NCBI GenBank assembly: GCA_021234155.1
Contig: JAJEKV010000014.1
Coordinates: 2,797,077 to 2,861,076 of the forward strand
DNA from: Isoetes taiwanensis
Lineage: Eukaryota; Streptophyta; Lycopodiopsida; Isoetales; Isoetaceae
DNA: 64,000 nucleotides
Direction of reading: 5' to 3'
Part shown: positions 42,665 through 56,700 of the stretch, piece after piece
Layout: each line of letters opens with the position of its first letter
Numbering within the stretch: the stretch's first letter is position 1
The notes under the pieces: generated by a model
What the model was told of the DNA's origin: nothing
What the model saw: the letters and a program-made list of their open reading frames with translations, nothing else
Databases searched by the model: none
Translations under genes and position numbers: made by a program

Positions 42665-45640
42665 CATAAACGAACTAAGAGTTCAATTTTTTGAGCATTA
42701 GTCATAGACCTCATGAGTTGATTACAAACCTATATTTCATTGTCAATTATTTTGCTCATCATTCATCCCCTAATTGGAGTTGAATTTTAGGAGAGTCATT
42801 GATCTCATGGCAAACCTCGTCCTATCAATCCTACTGCTCAATCCACCCACATGCAACTTGCTATTGAATTATGATTTGGAGCAATATTTGCGAACTTGCA
42901 TATGATTTGCCATGGTTCTATAGTTCGCTATAGTTTATGCATTTTTACCATGGTACATTCTAGTCATAATCAACAAAAATTCTATATGTCTTTTTAATCG
43001 TATGTTGTCTTCTATTGTAGTTTTTCATCATTCTTGCCATCTTAAAACAATTTGCAGTCCTTGAGATCTAGATTGGTTGGTACAAAGAGAAGAACATATA
43101 TGCCAAATACGCATGTCGCATGATTGAAAATGAAGTGTAAAAATTGTTAGGGGTAATGTGAGATTTTAAAGGAAGGAAGGAAGGAAAAATTTTTAACGTC
43201 CACGGAACCCAATCGGGAAGGATGCTCTACCCTAATGTGAGTAATTCCTATTGGTTATGTTTTAATAGAGACTTTGTGGGTCATGCACTGCCATGGGACT
43301 CTAAATGTGTATAATAAATGCCGTAAATATGTAATATATGCATCATGTCAAATACGTACAAGCAGCATAGCTAGAATAAAAGTAAAATTGGCATACAAAC
43401 TTATCAATTGGTGCCTCGCAATAATGCGGAGCATATGTCAAGGTAATAGTTTCTATGTATTAGTGAATTACTCAACATGTTGATATGTTGTACCAAAACC
43501 AGTAATGGACATAATTGTAGTTGAGTTGTGAGAAAAGCAAAAGGGCATATAACTTCATTATGTAAGTTTTACTATTTGGTATAGTTTCTATTATGCTCGT
43601 AGGTCTTAAATAATTAAACCATGCTCTTAAAACCGTTGATGGAGCAAGCATCAACCTACATAAAGCAAGTTATCCTGTCTTATTATTATATCTCTTCATG
43701 TATTAACTGCACAAAAATCATTATCAGTGCACATTCCTTGGATATTTGGAGCAACAAAGTCCTCTCTTTCATAACACTGCTAAGTTTGCTCTTCTATGAC
43801 CTTGCAACCAACCTCTAAGATGCACCACTTGGAAGCTCAGGTTATCTATATGTCTTCTGCTGGCGAATAACGTGTCCGTATATCCAAATAGTTATTCAAT
43901 TGTTCTACGCCTTTTCATGTGCAAATATGATAACAGGTACTGGTGTGGGCCACGAGCAAGTGTGGAATTAATCTGACTTTTGTAGTGTGTTATTTGACTT
44001 TTTCCAAAGCATTGGCATCCCAAAGGTTACCATGAAAGCATATGTTGAGATACTGTTTCAAGTGATTGTGATCTTCATTATTCTGCACTATACACATCCT
44101 TGTTCATGGGCATTCTATCTGGAGAACCAACCTGTACGTTTCTCCTTCAAACAGGCTTTAAGAATCAGGACATATGGCAGGTTTGTAAACCAGATTCGGG
44201 TTGGGTGCCTCCACATTCACCACCTTCCCGACAAGAGAGTGTGTGTTGCTCAAGAAGGCACGGTATACAAGCAAGAAATGTGTTGCTTGGAGGAAAATTG
44301 GTTATGGAAACATGGACCTCACTCCAAGTTCCCTAGTCAAAAAGGTTTTCAGTGCCCATTCCAAATCTTCTAAAGTGGCAAGGGATATCGTTGGGCCTTA
44401 TACTTCCACTCCATATAACTGGCTCCACCAAAACCTTGAAGAAGTTGCCTGCTAATGGAACCAATCATAAAATTATGCTTTATGACATGTTTTTGGTGTC
44501 CCAGTATATGATGCTAATGACCTACTTCAAAGTACTTGTATATTTGTACCACCTCTATGTTTTGACCCTGATAAGTGAAGTGAAGTTGTATATGTTGTCT
44601 AGAATATGATATGAGGAATATCTTGGTCTTTCCACGTTGACCCACGTTCCAGTGTCCTAACAGGAAGTGCTCGGTGTGTCTAGATGTTGATGCATACTTG
44701 CTGAGGTAGGAGCTAACAGGTGCATATCATTTGTATATCAACTGTCCAAAGATGTAATCAGCGAGTCGAACCCTCTGCCCTCCGTGCAAGGCACGTCATT
44801 CTTCCAGTTGATCAATTTATGATCCAAATAACTTGGGGAATAGTGGACATCCCTGTCACACTCCCATACTGTTGGTGATAGAGTGGCTATATTTAAGGTT
44901 TTCTTGCCTCGGTCTAGAGCTTTGTACCGCTTCTGACTTTGATCCCACGAGGAGAAGGAGATATTATGCACTAAAATTTTCACCAAATCTTTCACTAGAC
45001 TTTAATGCTTTCAAAATGTTGTATGCACTAAATTTTGTATCTAGGTGAATGAAATGTGGTGGTTTCAAAAGTGTAATTGTCTTGTATCTTAAATGAGAAA
45101 AGAAAGGAACAAAAAGGGGGAATTTTATGTGGTGATGGTGCTGTAAACGGTGATGCCAATAAACTTCAACCTGAAAATTACCAAAAAAAGAAACAAATAG
45201 GATAATTTTAAGGAATTTCCAGGTGGTGGTGATTTATGTACTCGCAGAGAACCCAAATCCATACAAGGATGCCTCTAGTAGAGATGCTTATTTTGTTTTT
45301 CTGGTCACAAAGGCTAAAGCAGCAAGTAGAGAGGATTTTTCTAAAAAGGGATAAACCAGGAATTTATCTTTTGAATCCATGCAACTACAACCTTGCTTTC
45401 CTTCAATCTGTGGAGCAGGATAGTGGTTCGATTGGTGAGTTTAAGTAATTTTATTATTTCTTGCTTCTAACTCCTCCCAGTGGGCTAGAGCAGGGCAGAA
45501 TTTGCTCTAGGATAGAATTCCCCCATCACCATTCTCTGTTAAAAAGTTGTTTGTGAGGCTGTTCATGCCATATGTATGGAATCAGGACTCTTATACACAA
45601 AAACATTGATGCAACAAGCAAAATCCAACAGCTCGGGATA
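42665..45640. other. Intergenic with unrecognised coding-like scraps
   Basis: AT-rich. Frames at 43987-44373 and 44100-44336 overlap; one reads GILSGEPTCTFLLQTGFKNQ and looks protein-like, but no family is recognised. Near 44825-44860 the minus strand carries a short LINE-like piece (GCPLFPKLFG). Around 45240 a plus-strand frame reads AENPNPYKDASSRDAYFVFL, also unrecognised. Nothing here is supported as a gene. Confidence 0.3.
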
Positions 45641-45712
45641 TTTTGAGTTTTTTTTCCCTTCAAGGCATTGAAGTTCAATACCCATCTATGTGTGTGCATG
45701 TGTGTATGTGTG

Positions 45713-45790
45713 TTGGGGGGGGGGGGGGGAGGGGGAGAGAAGGGAGGGAGGGAGGGAGGGAGGGAGGGAGAGAGAGAAAGAAAGAAAAAG
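45713..45790 (+). repeat. G-rich simple repeat (GGGA)n
   Basis: A run of 13-14 G is followed by six or more GGGA units and then GA/AAAG repeats. It lies next to the 3' end of the minus-strand LINE remnant. It could form G-quadruplex structures. Confidence 0.85.
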
Positions 45791-45835
45791 TGGTTTACGC
45801 CTATGGAAGGCCTCAAGGCCTATTAGACGACAATT

Positions 45836-47600
45836 TTAAATGTCATTGTAAAACAATGGATGAGTTTCTGAGTCCTCATCTAGCTCATCACTCTCACTCA
45901 AACTATCATTATCATCAACATTATGATTATGCATACAAACTTCTCTATACTGTAAAAGCTCAATCAAATACTTCCCTAATATATCCCCATTTAGGGTGAA
46001 AAAGCTTGGCAGATCTTCGTAGTATATTCCAAACTTATCACGTAATACATTGTATGCCGTATATCGAAGCAATGCATGGTCCTCATCCTCTACTTTATCT
46101 TCCCTACATATTTTACAGTATCTTTGATCTCTAGGAATAATATGTCCCCATCTACCCACTTCCACACCTAAATGATGTGAACTAAGCCGAATCCTGCAAA
46201 TAGCATGTCTTTTTTGGATAGAAATACTTTCCCTCAGGTGCCCTGCCATTTCCAATGTGGGGTTAATATTCTGCTTATACAAAATCATTTTGGTCTTGGG
46301 TCATGACCACATCTTCTTATCTACCTTCCTGGATATCCATTGTCTTAAATTAGATTTCACTAAGACCACTTCATTTCATTGTATATCCCATTTATTAAAC
46401 CACTTCTTGACATCTTGAAACAAACCATTCTCCTTCTTCTTAAAATACGTAATGCATCTAAGGATAGTTTCCCCTTCCAACGGCATGAGACCACATTCTG
46501 CTAACATCATAGAGTAAGGTGTTTGGGCTTTAACTCCTAATTCCAGTCTCAAAATGTTTTTTAAGACCTGCTCAATATCATCCCATAAGCATTGTGGCAA
46601 ACTTGCTCCCCAAATTTCACATCCATATAAGACTACGCTTCGCACAAGTGACTGAAATCCATGACCAAAGGTGTATTCTCCTACACATGCTCTGCAATAC
46701 ATATAAAGCCCTTTGTCCACCATCAATTCGTTGTGTGATGCACGTATTCCATCTATGATTCCTGCTAAATACAAGGCCCAAATATTTGTATGAATCACAC
46801 ATACTTACCACACTTCCCTTATATCTGAAGATGGATTCTTGTTTAAGCACTCCTACAGTCCTAATGCTTGTTTTTTCGAGGTTCACCTGCATACATGTTT
46901 GATCACAAAAAAAAAAATCAGCCAACCCTTCCAAGTGTTTTTGCATATGATCCTTAGAGCGTGCAAAAATGACTACATCATCTACATGCATTAGCAACTG
47001 GATTACATATCCATGTATTTCCATTTCCCCTGGGCAATTCTTAAGCAACCAATCCTCTAAACCATCAATAAAAAGTCCAAACAATGTGGGGGATAGCGGA
47101 CATCCCTATTTGACCCCAAGATTACTTTCAACATGGTCCTGGATATCCAATGAAAATGGTAAAGATAATTGCACGAGCACTTTTTCATACAAAACTCTGA
47201 CTGCATCCCTAAGCTCCTTGGGCACCTTCAACTTATCCAACATTTCCCACAATTGGTCACATTGCACCTTATCAAATGCTCTTTTAAAGTCTACAAATGC
47301 CATGTAAACTAGTTTTTTAGTACCTTTAACCATGTCAAATATAGTTTTTAACACTAATAGATGGTCTAAAGTAGCCCTTCCTGCTCTAAAACCTGCTTGT
47401 GACTCTGCACGCTTTTAATTGTGCTCTGCCCAAATACTTATCTTTTTTTCTAAGATAGTGGCAAAAAGCTTAAAAAATAGACTACTTACCATAATGGTTC
47501 GATAATTGTTTGCATCATGCCTCGCCCCACCTTTATATATGGGAACCACCCTGTTCCGACACCAATCAAGTGGAAACACCTGTCTAATATGAATTGATCA
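45836..47600 (-). pseudogene. Non-LTR retrotransposon (LINE) ORF2 remnant: reverse transcriptase and zinc-binding end
   Basis: Read downwards from 47600: WCRNRVVPIYKGG, ANNYRTIMVSSLFFKLFATI, QAGFRAGRATLDHLLVL, then motif A AFVDFKRAFDKV (47106-47354). A stop is followed by GCPLSPTLFGLFIDGLEDWL and LLMHVDDVVIFARSKDHM, where the usual Y-A-D-D is H-V-D-D. The thumb and C-terminal part continue to 46376, with SVVLYGCEIWG and RLELGVKAQTPYSMMLAECG. The zinc-binding end CKICREDKVEDEDHALLRY lies in 45836-46288. The endonuclease part is missing. At least three stops or frame changes make it inactive. The G-rich repeat at 45.7 kb may mark its 3' end. Confidence 0.85.
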
Positions 47601-49985
47601 GGGAGTTGGAGTCCATGAGATCAACTAATACTTTGAAGATTTCTCAATCAATGGCTGCAATGACAGAAAGCATATGCCAAATGACAAAGGACTCTCTACT
47701 GGAGATTGCTAAACTTGCTGCCTCGAAGCAGATAAATTAATATCAATTTCAGAGGTATTCTTCTTACTTTTGTCTTGTACTGTCGTTTTCATTTTTTTTT
47801 TTCTTTTTGCTATTTTTTTGTGCTTCTGCAAGGTAGTTAGAACAGTATGTTCTATTCAAGTTCAGTTTGAAGTTTGCAAATGATTGGAACTTAACTTTCA
47901 TGTGCTATGGAGATCTCATATCGAATTTAAATCTAGTACGATATAATATTCCTGACTACATATATAGTATAATTTTATAAACGATTTGTATGACGTCCCT
48001 TAAAATTCCATAATGCATGTCTCGATTCTTGCACACTCCAATTTATTGTAAGCTGCTCAAAGATGGCAAGGCGCAAGGTTCTGATCCGGCGCCATTTCCC
48101 TGTATACTCCTCGTCTAGTGAGGATTCTATTATGGCTGTGGCAGCAAGTTCGTTTTCAAGCAGTCTAACCGTTGAATCGGACGAGATTGTGGAGCTTCAG
48201 CACAGGAGCTTCCATGCTAGTGTAAGCCAAAGGGTTATTCTTGGCTACATATCTGTGGAGGAAGTTTTTGTGGAGGCCGAGTTGATTGCATGAGCTGAGC
48301 ACGCTCCTTTCCGGCAGAGAGCACATGTGGAGCTCGTCCATGTGAAACATCATTGAAGGTGGTGTCTTTGGGAGGTCCGAATCCCATCTATAACCTGTGA
48401 AACCGCCTCTGAATAGCTTTTCCATGTGAAGTAGTCATTTACCTTGTGCCTACTCTAAAACTCAGTAGATTTTTCTTTTTCTTTTTGTTTGTTGAAGGTC
48501 TTTTCTAGCAAAGTATGATATGGAACCGCCCCACCGAACTTGTGTACTCGAGACCATGAAGAAATGGTATTTTTTGTAAACCTTTACATATGAATACATT
48601 TTGTTTTCACGGAAATGGATAATCCTGACTTGAGTTGTCTTTCCTTTTAACTAAAATGTAGTTTAGGTTCTCATGCTTTGCTGAATACGATTCTCACAGG
48701 TTAAGAAGACGAGAATGATGAAGGTTTTGACGACATGCAGTTTTTAGATCTTGATTTTTAGCATTTCAGGGATCACAGGCATTTCTGTGACAGATTCTAG
48801 TCAAGAAGTTTGTACTCTTCTATTGGAAATGAGTTCATGTAACACATTTGATATTAATAAAAAATAATCTGTTTATTATCTTTTGTACTTCTCTACTCTG
48901 TAATGCTAATAATCTATGATCTCTGATTGTTGTTTATTGCTAATGTCTGCTACTGTAGTGTTATTACAATGAAAGGAAATAATGTGAACTGCTGTAGTTG
49001 TTCATTGACAGAATTAACACATTCATTGTTTAGTTATTCATTCATGGTTTAGTTCATATAACTTGGTACTTAAAACTTATGCTATGTTTTGCAATCTTAA
49101 ATTTGAACTGCTGTAGTTGTTCATTGACAGAATTAACACATTCATTGTTTAGTTATTCATTCATGGTTTAGTTCATATAGCTTGGTACTTAAAACTTGTA
49201 GTGTTTATCATGTAATAATTGTAAGTGAAGATTCTTGAGTTGAGAGTGAAGTTGCTAGATCATTTTGATGCTAAGCAAATATCCAGAATTGTGTAAGTGC
49301 ATATATGTTTATAGGGTGGACTCAAAGGGTTAAAGATGTTCATGCAAATGGTTAAAACATGAGAATATCAGTTTCAATGGTCGAAGGCTCATGTGGAACC
49401 TTAGGCCTGTGGGATATTTCGAGATCGAGAATTCTTAAGTTAGAAATTTGATCTAGTGCGAAACCGACGGAACCTGAGCTATTGAATAACTTTGAGTTAG
49501 TTATTCAATAGTTTATTGCTGGATTGTTTTTTCCTAGTGTATTATTGTTGTATTGAACAAGTTATATGGTTTGAGGTTATTGGATTAGTGACCATATCTT
49601 GGCTCCATAAACCTAGACTATATGAAAGATATAATCAATACAAATACAAGCTTTATTTACAAAGTTGTCTAGCAAATTTGGTTCAAAAAGTTGTATGATA
49701 ATACTGACAATTCTGGGACAATTTTAACAAAACTTATGCTATGTTTTGCAATCTTAATCTGAACTGCTGTAGTTGTTCATTGACAGAATTAACACATTCA
49801 TTGTTTAGTTAATCATTCATGGTTTAGTTCATATAACTTCACAAACTTGGTACTTAAAACTTATGCTCTGTTTTGCAATCTTAGATCTGAAGTGCATTAT
49901 GTAAAAGACATCACTGAACTCAACACCAAAATGGACCAGAATTGGGATGTCGGATATCTATTAATGTCAACAAATGGAATAACAT
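47600..49985. other. Intergenic; one small ORF of unknown significance
   Basis: The plus-strand frame 48063-48293 (76 residues, MARRKVLIRRHFPVYSSSSED start) and a Met-rich stretch near 47620 (SMRSTNTLKISQSMAAMTES) are not recognised. They lie next to a Harbinger-like transposase and could come from that element's second ORF, but I see no Myb-type domain. The rest is AT-rich non-coding DNA with three copies of a ~120-bp repeat. Confidence 0.3.
48984..49890 (+). repeat. Three copies of a ~120-bp direct repeat
   Basis: Copies start at 48984, 49104 and 49760 with 'tgaactgctgtagttgttcattgacag'; all continue 'aattaacacattcattgtttagtta.tcattcatggtttagttcatata'. The first two are in tandem; the third is 650 bases downstream and carries an extra 'tcacaaac'. 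Confidence 0.85.
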
Positions 49986-50022
49986 TCACATTCAAGATGA
50001 TGTAAGTTTTGAAATGAAAGAA

Positions 50023-51427
50023 TCAAACTAAGTTTTTGCCATCTTTATTTTGAAAAATGACATGTTTTATCAAGTTTCCTTCCTTCTTGAATTTCTTGTT
50101 CATGTCTTCAGTTTCATAATAGTTTATATCTGGCAATTCTGCTTCCAAGGGCAATATTTCCAATTCTAAGTCCTCCAAAATGCAGAAATTCCACAAAACA
50201 CATGTTGTACGAATGATCTTGGCTGCCCTGCCAACATGAATAGGCAAAGCCTTTAGGATCCTGAACTTCTCTTTTACTATGCCAAATCCATTCTCTACAC
50301 AAACTCTGCCCTTGCAAATCCCTTGTTGAACCTGCCAGAAGCCCCTGTGCCATCTGGAAATACCTTCATCAAGAACCCTTTGCTTGGATATGTTGAATCC
50401 CCTAAAAGCATTGGTGGAATAGTAACTGTCACCTCTGCATCCAGTATTTCACCTCTCCTGTTAATCTTTTTTCTAGTCATTTGGACAGTAGGTTCCTGCA
50501 GAATCTGCTTTGATGCTAGCCTTTATACAATAGACTCTTCTTGAACTGATTGGAATCATGCACAGATCCTGTTCTACTAACACACACATTGATAATTATT
50601 CTAGATTGTGTTACTACACCTTGCATGAGACAGGAAGGCCTCTTGTGTCTGCTGTGGTAATCATCCCCTTTGTCTTTCCTCCAAGACTTTCTAAGCACCA
50701 AAAATACTAGGCAAACCTGTGGCATCTTCAAATTCCTTCATGATATTAAGGAGTCCTGACTCGAGGGTAAGGCAATGAATTTTTTGTAAAGCATGGTCTT
50801 GGATGCTAAAACTAAAGTCACATTCATGGTCTTGGATGCTAAAACTAAAGTCACATTCTTGGTGTATTTTTGAACTGTGGCTTTTCCAACATAAAACATT
50901 TGACCAACATGCAATGGCATCTCACCATGAGCAAGAAAGTAGAGTACCATAGCTACTGCTTTCCTAGGATCTAACAGGGGGCCTGACCTTCTGGCTGATC
51001 TGATCAGGTATGGCACAATAAGGCCAACCATTTTCTCAAATGACCCTCTCTTCATTCTGTAAAATTGATGCCACATATCATCTTCGAATGAGGGAAGGCA
51101 ATTCCAAGCATGATTGTCAATGTTATCTCATCGAGTGGTCTGTCTCAGACAAACCCAGAATCTTCTTGGTGGTCTTCTTAATCGAGATGTTGCAGCCAAG
51201 AGTAAGATGGAAGATGCACATGGAAAACTAGTGTTGTCTTCTTGAAAATCATCTTCATCCACTATTGCCATAGGATCCTCGAGCTCGTTTTCTTGGATGA
51301 GATCCAAGCAAAATTTCTGCATTGCTAAACCTAGCACAATAGTCTTAAGAAGCATTGCAATCATACCTAAAATGACCGGATCCATGCTTGAATGACGCTG
51401 TCGGTGATGATTTCCGGTCTCAAACAA
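50023..51427 (-). pseudogene. PIF/Harbinger (HARBI1-like) transposase or nuclease, defective
   Basis: Read downwards: N-terminal MWHQFYRMKRGSFEKMVGLI (51076), VAMVLYFLAHGEMPLHVGQM and a helix-turn-helix-like FYVGKATVQKYT. Next, MKEFEDATGLPSIFGA runs straight into ESLGGKTKG, so the segment that should carry GAIDGTHI with the first catalytic Asp is missing. Then comes VCVSRTGSVHDSNQFKKSLLY (second Asp), LLGDSTYPSKGFLMKVFPDG (third acidic position region) and GRFNKGFARAEFV. A stop codon precedes the C-terminal end EKFRILKALPIHVG. A 33-base tandem duplication (50792-50857) repeats NVTLVLASKTM. Frameshifts and the lost Asp make it inactive. Confidence 0.8.
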
Positions 51428-51604
51428 AAATTAGCTTGAAATGGGATGCGGGAAGTCAGTGTGGTGGGCAAACTCGAAATATCCCATATCATTCATTTTG
51501 AAGATTGAATGAAGAAAGAATTATCCCATATGGGATGGCGGCCCGTAATCAAATTGGAGGGAAAAAATCTCTCACAGGACTAAGAAAACTGCTCTCGAGC
51601 TATA

Positions 51605-51860
<256 letters not shown>

Positions 51861-51899
51861 TTAGAGATTACGAGAGACAATACGATGGGAGAAGGGGAG

Positions 51900-53160
51900 A
51901 GATGGTGAGAGTGGGTTTTCTTGACTCTCATCTCGAGACAATTTCTCCCTAACAGAGAGCTGGGGCATTTTCATTGGATTTTCGTAGTTAAGCAAGTACC
52001 CTCAGGAAATTATCTTCCCTTTGCCGAAACTTTTTAGGTGTTCGTCACAATAGCAAAGGGGGAAGCCTTATGCGGCAAAGGGGGAAAAGCCTTCTGGCTA
52101 TGGCGTTTCTTTAATAGCATGATCCTTCTTCCTTTTAGCAGATCTTGCAACGTTAAGCCCTGTTCTGGTGTCGGAAGCCACGTCAAGCTGATAGCTGTGC
52201 TAAGAAAAGGCCGGAAGCTAAGAAAAGGCCCTGTTCTAATGTTCTTGAAAAAAACCTGTGCCATGCTTCCTTCCTATTTTGCTTCTGGGCAGAAGCCTTC
52301 TATTCAATTTAGCCCGTTCCTATATGCATTGCAGAGAATTGTACAGTGGATTTTTCGAAGGCATTAATGGGTACAAGGTATAGGCTTTCGCAGAGCTGTG
52401 TGGTGAAGAACACTTGGGCGAAGGTAATGAAATGGGCACTCCATTTAGATCCGTGGGCTCATTGATTGATTTCAATGACGATGAGCCATTCGATGGGATC
52501 CCATTCAGAAGCACATGCGGCACATGTATCTCAATCCCCTGATTTTTGGTCTGAATGGCAAGTATACAGTCCCTGTCGGAAAACAAGATAGCAAGAGGTC
52601 GTCTTCATCACATGGATAAATTGATCCCTTTTCATCGCCAGAATGTACTTGCAATACCAATATACAATCCAACAGATTAGCTAAATGCGTAAAGACCATA
52701 TCTTGCATCCAAGATCCAGTGCTTGAACCGATTACAGAAAAAAAAAACCAAGATCATGAATTGTCTGTTTAAAATTTTACAGTGCAGGCAAAAATGTGGG
52801 CAAATATATTTTCTGATGGACGCTTTTTTATGCTTTTAGAATGTCGTTGAAAAATTCCCTAAATCGCAAGAAAAGCTAGCTACAAGCTGGATCTAAGGTG
52901 AAATTTCTCTGTTTTCTTATGATTCGCTGCTTCTGCTTCCTTTGCCACAGGATTCGCCCTTATGATTTGCTGCTGTTTACTTCATTTCATATGATTCCTT
53001 GCTGCTTCACAACAATGGCATAGCGCCTCGCCCCTCGGCTCTCCTCGCTCATAGCCATCTTCCATAGCCGCATGCTCGTAGAAGAAGAGGAGAAACAAAA
53101 AGGTTAACCCAAAAAAAATCCGGCCGGCTTTGTTAACGATTTTATTTTTGCTCCCTAACG
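51900..53160. other. Intergenic, no supported gene
   Basis: Frames at 52038-52367, 52320-52586 and 52505-52708 have no domain and overlap on both strands. 'aggcc.gaagctaagaaaaggcc' is locally repeated near 52210. Nothing else is seen. Confidence 0.4.
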
Positions 53161-53164
53161 GGCT

Positions 53165-53274
53165 AGTTAAGAGACGAGAGATAATGATCTCTCATTGTCT
53201 CTCATGCTATACGAGTATAAAAATTATCTCTCGCCGTATAGCGCGAGAGATAAAAAAATTTGGAGCATGTGGCC

Positions 53275-53369
<95 letters not shown>

Positions 53370-53375
53370 ATCAAA
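53165..53375 (+). repeat. (GA)n microsatellite with related leader, copy 2
   Basis: The (GA)n tract is 53277-53367. The leader 'gagagataaaaaaatttggagcatgtggccaatg' matches the leader of copy 1, which suggests the microsatellite travels with a small mobile element rather than expanding independently. Confidence 0.8.
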
Positions 53376-53761
53376 GCATGACATAATGAGTTTTTATTTT
53401 TTTCAGAATAAAAACAATTGAATTGGTTTTATATGTATACTATACAGAATAAGTTTACATACAAAATCGTGGGACAAAGGTGCTTCCAAGAGCAAGAATT
53501 CCTCTATGGCCGATCCACATCTTATGAGCACCATCGTACTGCCTTGTTTAAAGATTCTATCCACACTGAAGAAGTGCCACGCATGGAATAGAGATGAGGT
53601 CCATTTACCTATCAAACCGTGCATACCATAGCAGAAGCTTAAACCTTTCCAATGCTTGGTCACGAGGATATATACAATTTCTGATGGGAGGAAAACTGAC
53701 CCTCATTTATTATACAGCTTGCTTGTAAGGAAACAAACAATTCTGTTATCAAAACTGACCT

Positions 53762-56700
53762 TCATTTATCCCAGACCTTCATACTTCCATTTGACGTGGC
53801 AGCAGCAGTGGTACATAGGATGCAGCGGATTTTAACTTTAGAGGATGTCCCTTCATAATCGTCGTCATCCTCGTCATCATGGCTACCACCATTGGGTACA
53901 GAAAGAAAGGATCTATTCTTACTATAATCTGCAATATGTTGAATTTTCTCGGGTTTTGGATGAGAAGTATCATTTAAACAAGTAGAGTGATAAACATGTG
54001 TGCAGAAAAATGTCACCACCCCAACATCGTGCAAATCAAGAGGGTCTAAACATATGCAGCACCGACCACTACCACTCATGTCCGATAATCCCTGTCCATT
54101 TTTCTGCTTCTGACTAAGAACATCTCCTGATCCTGGAAGAGTAATAATTTGCGCAGAGCCAGCAGCAGCAACTTTGTTAGTAGCTTCTTTGCCCCCAACA
54201 TGAATGCCATGACGAGCAACACCGGACTTCTTTGCTTGTAGGTTGACACAATCAGCCTGCAACATGCACATGAGACATAATCTGTCAGAGATATCAGCAA
54301 AAAAAATTCTCAAGTCTAGAACCAGGGACTTTTGCAGGTAAAAGGCATCATAAAGAATGCCAGAAAAGCGATTTACATCTCAACGGGTACTTTTCTTGAA
54401 CAGGTACAGTAACCTTGCTAGCCCATGCCACGTTTAAAATTCCAGCCGCAACAGATTTCTTTGAGAATCGAGCCAAAACATGCCCTAACAATTATCCTTA
54501 CACCAGCAAATGCCCTAATACATTTGGTTGTCTTACAGGGCAGGCACAATTATGATAGCAAGTGCTAAAAGCTCTCCAATTAAACTTTGCCTGCAAGGTA
54601 GTCAAAGACCACTTCCCTAGCTTCTTACATTCTTTTATACATGCATGTTATAGCCAGACATTCAAGTTCTAGAAAAGATTATTAATTTACACAACATAAC
54701 TTAGAAACTGTTTACCTTCAAACATTCATTACATCGCTCACGTAGAGATGCCTCCATAGCATAATCAGTGATAATTTTCACCAGACGGTCCCTTAAACTA
54801 TCCAAATTGAACATTTATATCGATGATCAGCCATAAAGACACCGTATAATATTTTAGAAGGGCATAGTATCTTACTGAGAGATGTGCATTCGAAGGAATT
54901 TTGTTGACCAAATGCAGTGGATCAATATGACCGTCTGTGTGCTCCAGCAAAAAGCCTATCTGCATGCAGCAATATTAACAATTAACAGTAACATAACAGG
55001 AAAAAACTAAAATGCTATTCAAGAACATAACAAGGGTGTACGATCCACCCACCATGTCTGGGTCATGTAGGCACTGGTTAGTTAACTCTTCCCAAAGCTC
55101 TTCATCATGTTGTGTCTTAACAAAGTCTATAGCCTGCAAACATTGCATATGGTGCTGGTGATTATCTAATAATATACCTCCAACCTGGAAACACCTGCCC
55201 TGACCTCACCTCTTGCATATCCCGTAGTTTTTTTACAATAAGGGCCAATGCCTCCCGAGAGTTACCCATGCGACCAAGGATGAACACTTGCTCTTTTGTC
55301 AACGCTCTTCTGGTGCATACTTCATATGCCTATAGAATGCTTAACATGTGTCAGTTCCAAGGGCCAACAACGATGGCAACAATTTATGGGAGCTAGTTAA
55401 CACCTTATCTAAAGAATAGTAATCACTGCTTCTTAGAAAGGGTAACAAAAGCCTAGGTTCATACTCTGCATAAAGCTCCACCTACAAAAATCAATAAGTT
55501 GCGGCTCGTGATTAAATACTGCACAGTAGTAACAGAATTTGAAACCAGCAAAAGATAAGCTGTGGTACCTGTAAGCCATGAAATTCTTTTCCAAATTGTG
55601 GGTCCTTTTCAAATAAATAATGCAGATATAAATGCAACAGATATCTGTAAGTTCCATCCTGCCCAGCTTTCTGTAGTTCTTCAACCACCTCTGCCATAGA
55701 GACATTGCTGCTCTGTTGCAAAAGTAATGTCACTGCCCTTTTGCCATCCAGCTTCAGCAATGGTAATACCTGAACCACAGAGTCGGATCAAATGAACAAA
55801 ATGAAAATATTAAGTGAACATTCTCTACGCCACCATAACCACTTACTTTACCGTGTAAACAGTTGTACAAATTGTGTCTCTCAATAAAATCGAATACGCC
55901 ATCCTTACCCAACTGGGTAAACGACAAAGCATGTCCAACATTAGCAAAATCTTCTACTTACAACGAACAAAGACAACATGACATTCACCTCCAGATAAAT
56001 TGACAAAGCCTTTTCATAGTTGTTTTGCATAACATAGAGCTCAGCCAAAGCCTATAACACAGCAAGCCCATAGAATTAGCTATAAAATTTTGATTATTAA
56101 GATTCCAGTGATATTATTTTGTTGCTTACCTCTGACAAAATAGAGGACCATGAAATAGAATTTAGTTGTAACTCAATAGCTGTAATAACTGTTGGAACGG
56201 AATAAATTGTTGGCGGCCAGGACCGTACGGTTGCTAACAACTGCTCATGGTTGGCAGGATTTGTGACAAGTGCATTCAAAACCATCTGGAAGACTCAATT
56301 AATAAATCAGATTCAGAAGAACAATCACTAAAAACTAAGTATTGACAACAAAAAAAATAATTCTTCATTACCTCATATATTGTGTCACGTAGTTGTGGAT
56401 TGCTTGTGGGGATATAGGGAGCAAGAGCAGGAAGCTGTCTTAACTGTGTGAAGTTGAACACCCACCTGACAAAAGGAAAAGCCATTCTCCTTGCATGAAC
56501 TTCCGACTTGTGACTAAAACATAATAGAACAAAGCAAGATTTGTCTGCATTTTAAGCCTGCAATATGAGCTAGCATAAAAATGTTTCACATGCTCATCAG
56601 GAATGCCATTGGCCTCTACTGCATATAGACACTGCTTGTGATTCATTCAAGAGCTTTATTGAAACAAAACTATCTAACACTAACCTCTCCCATGCTACTG

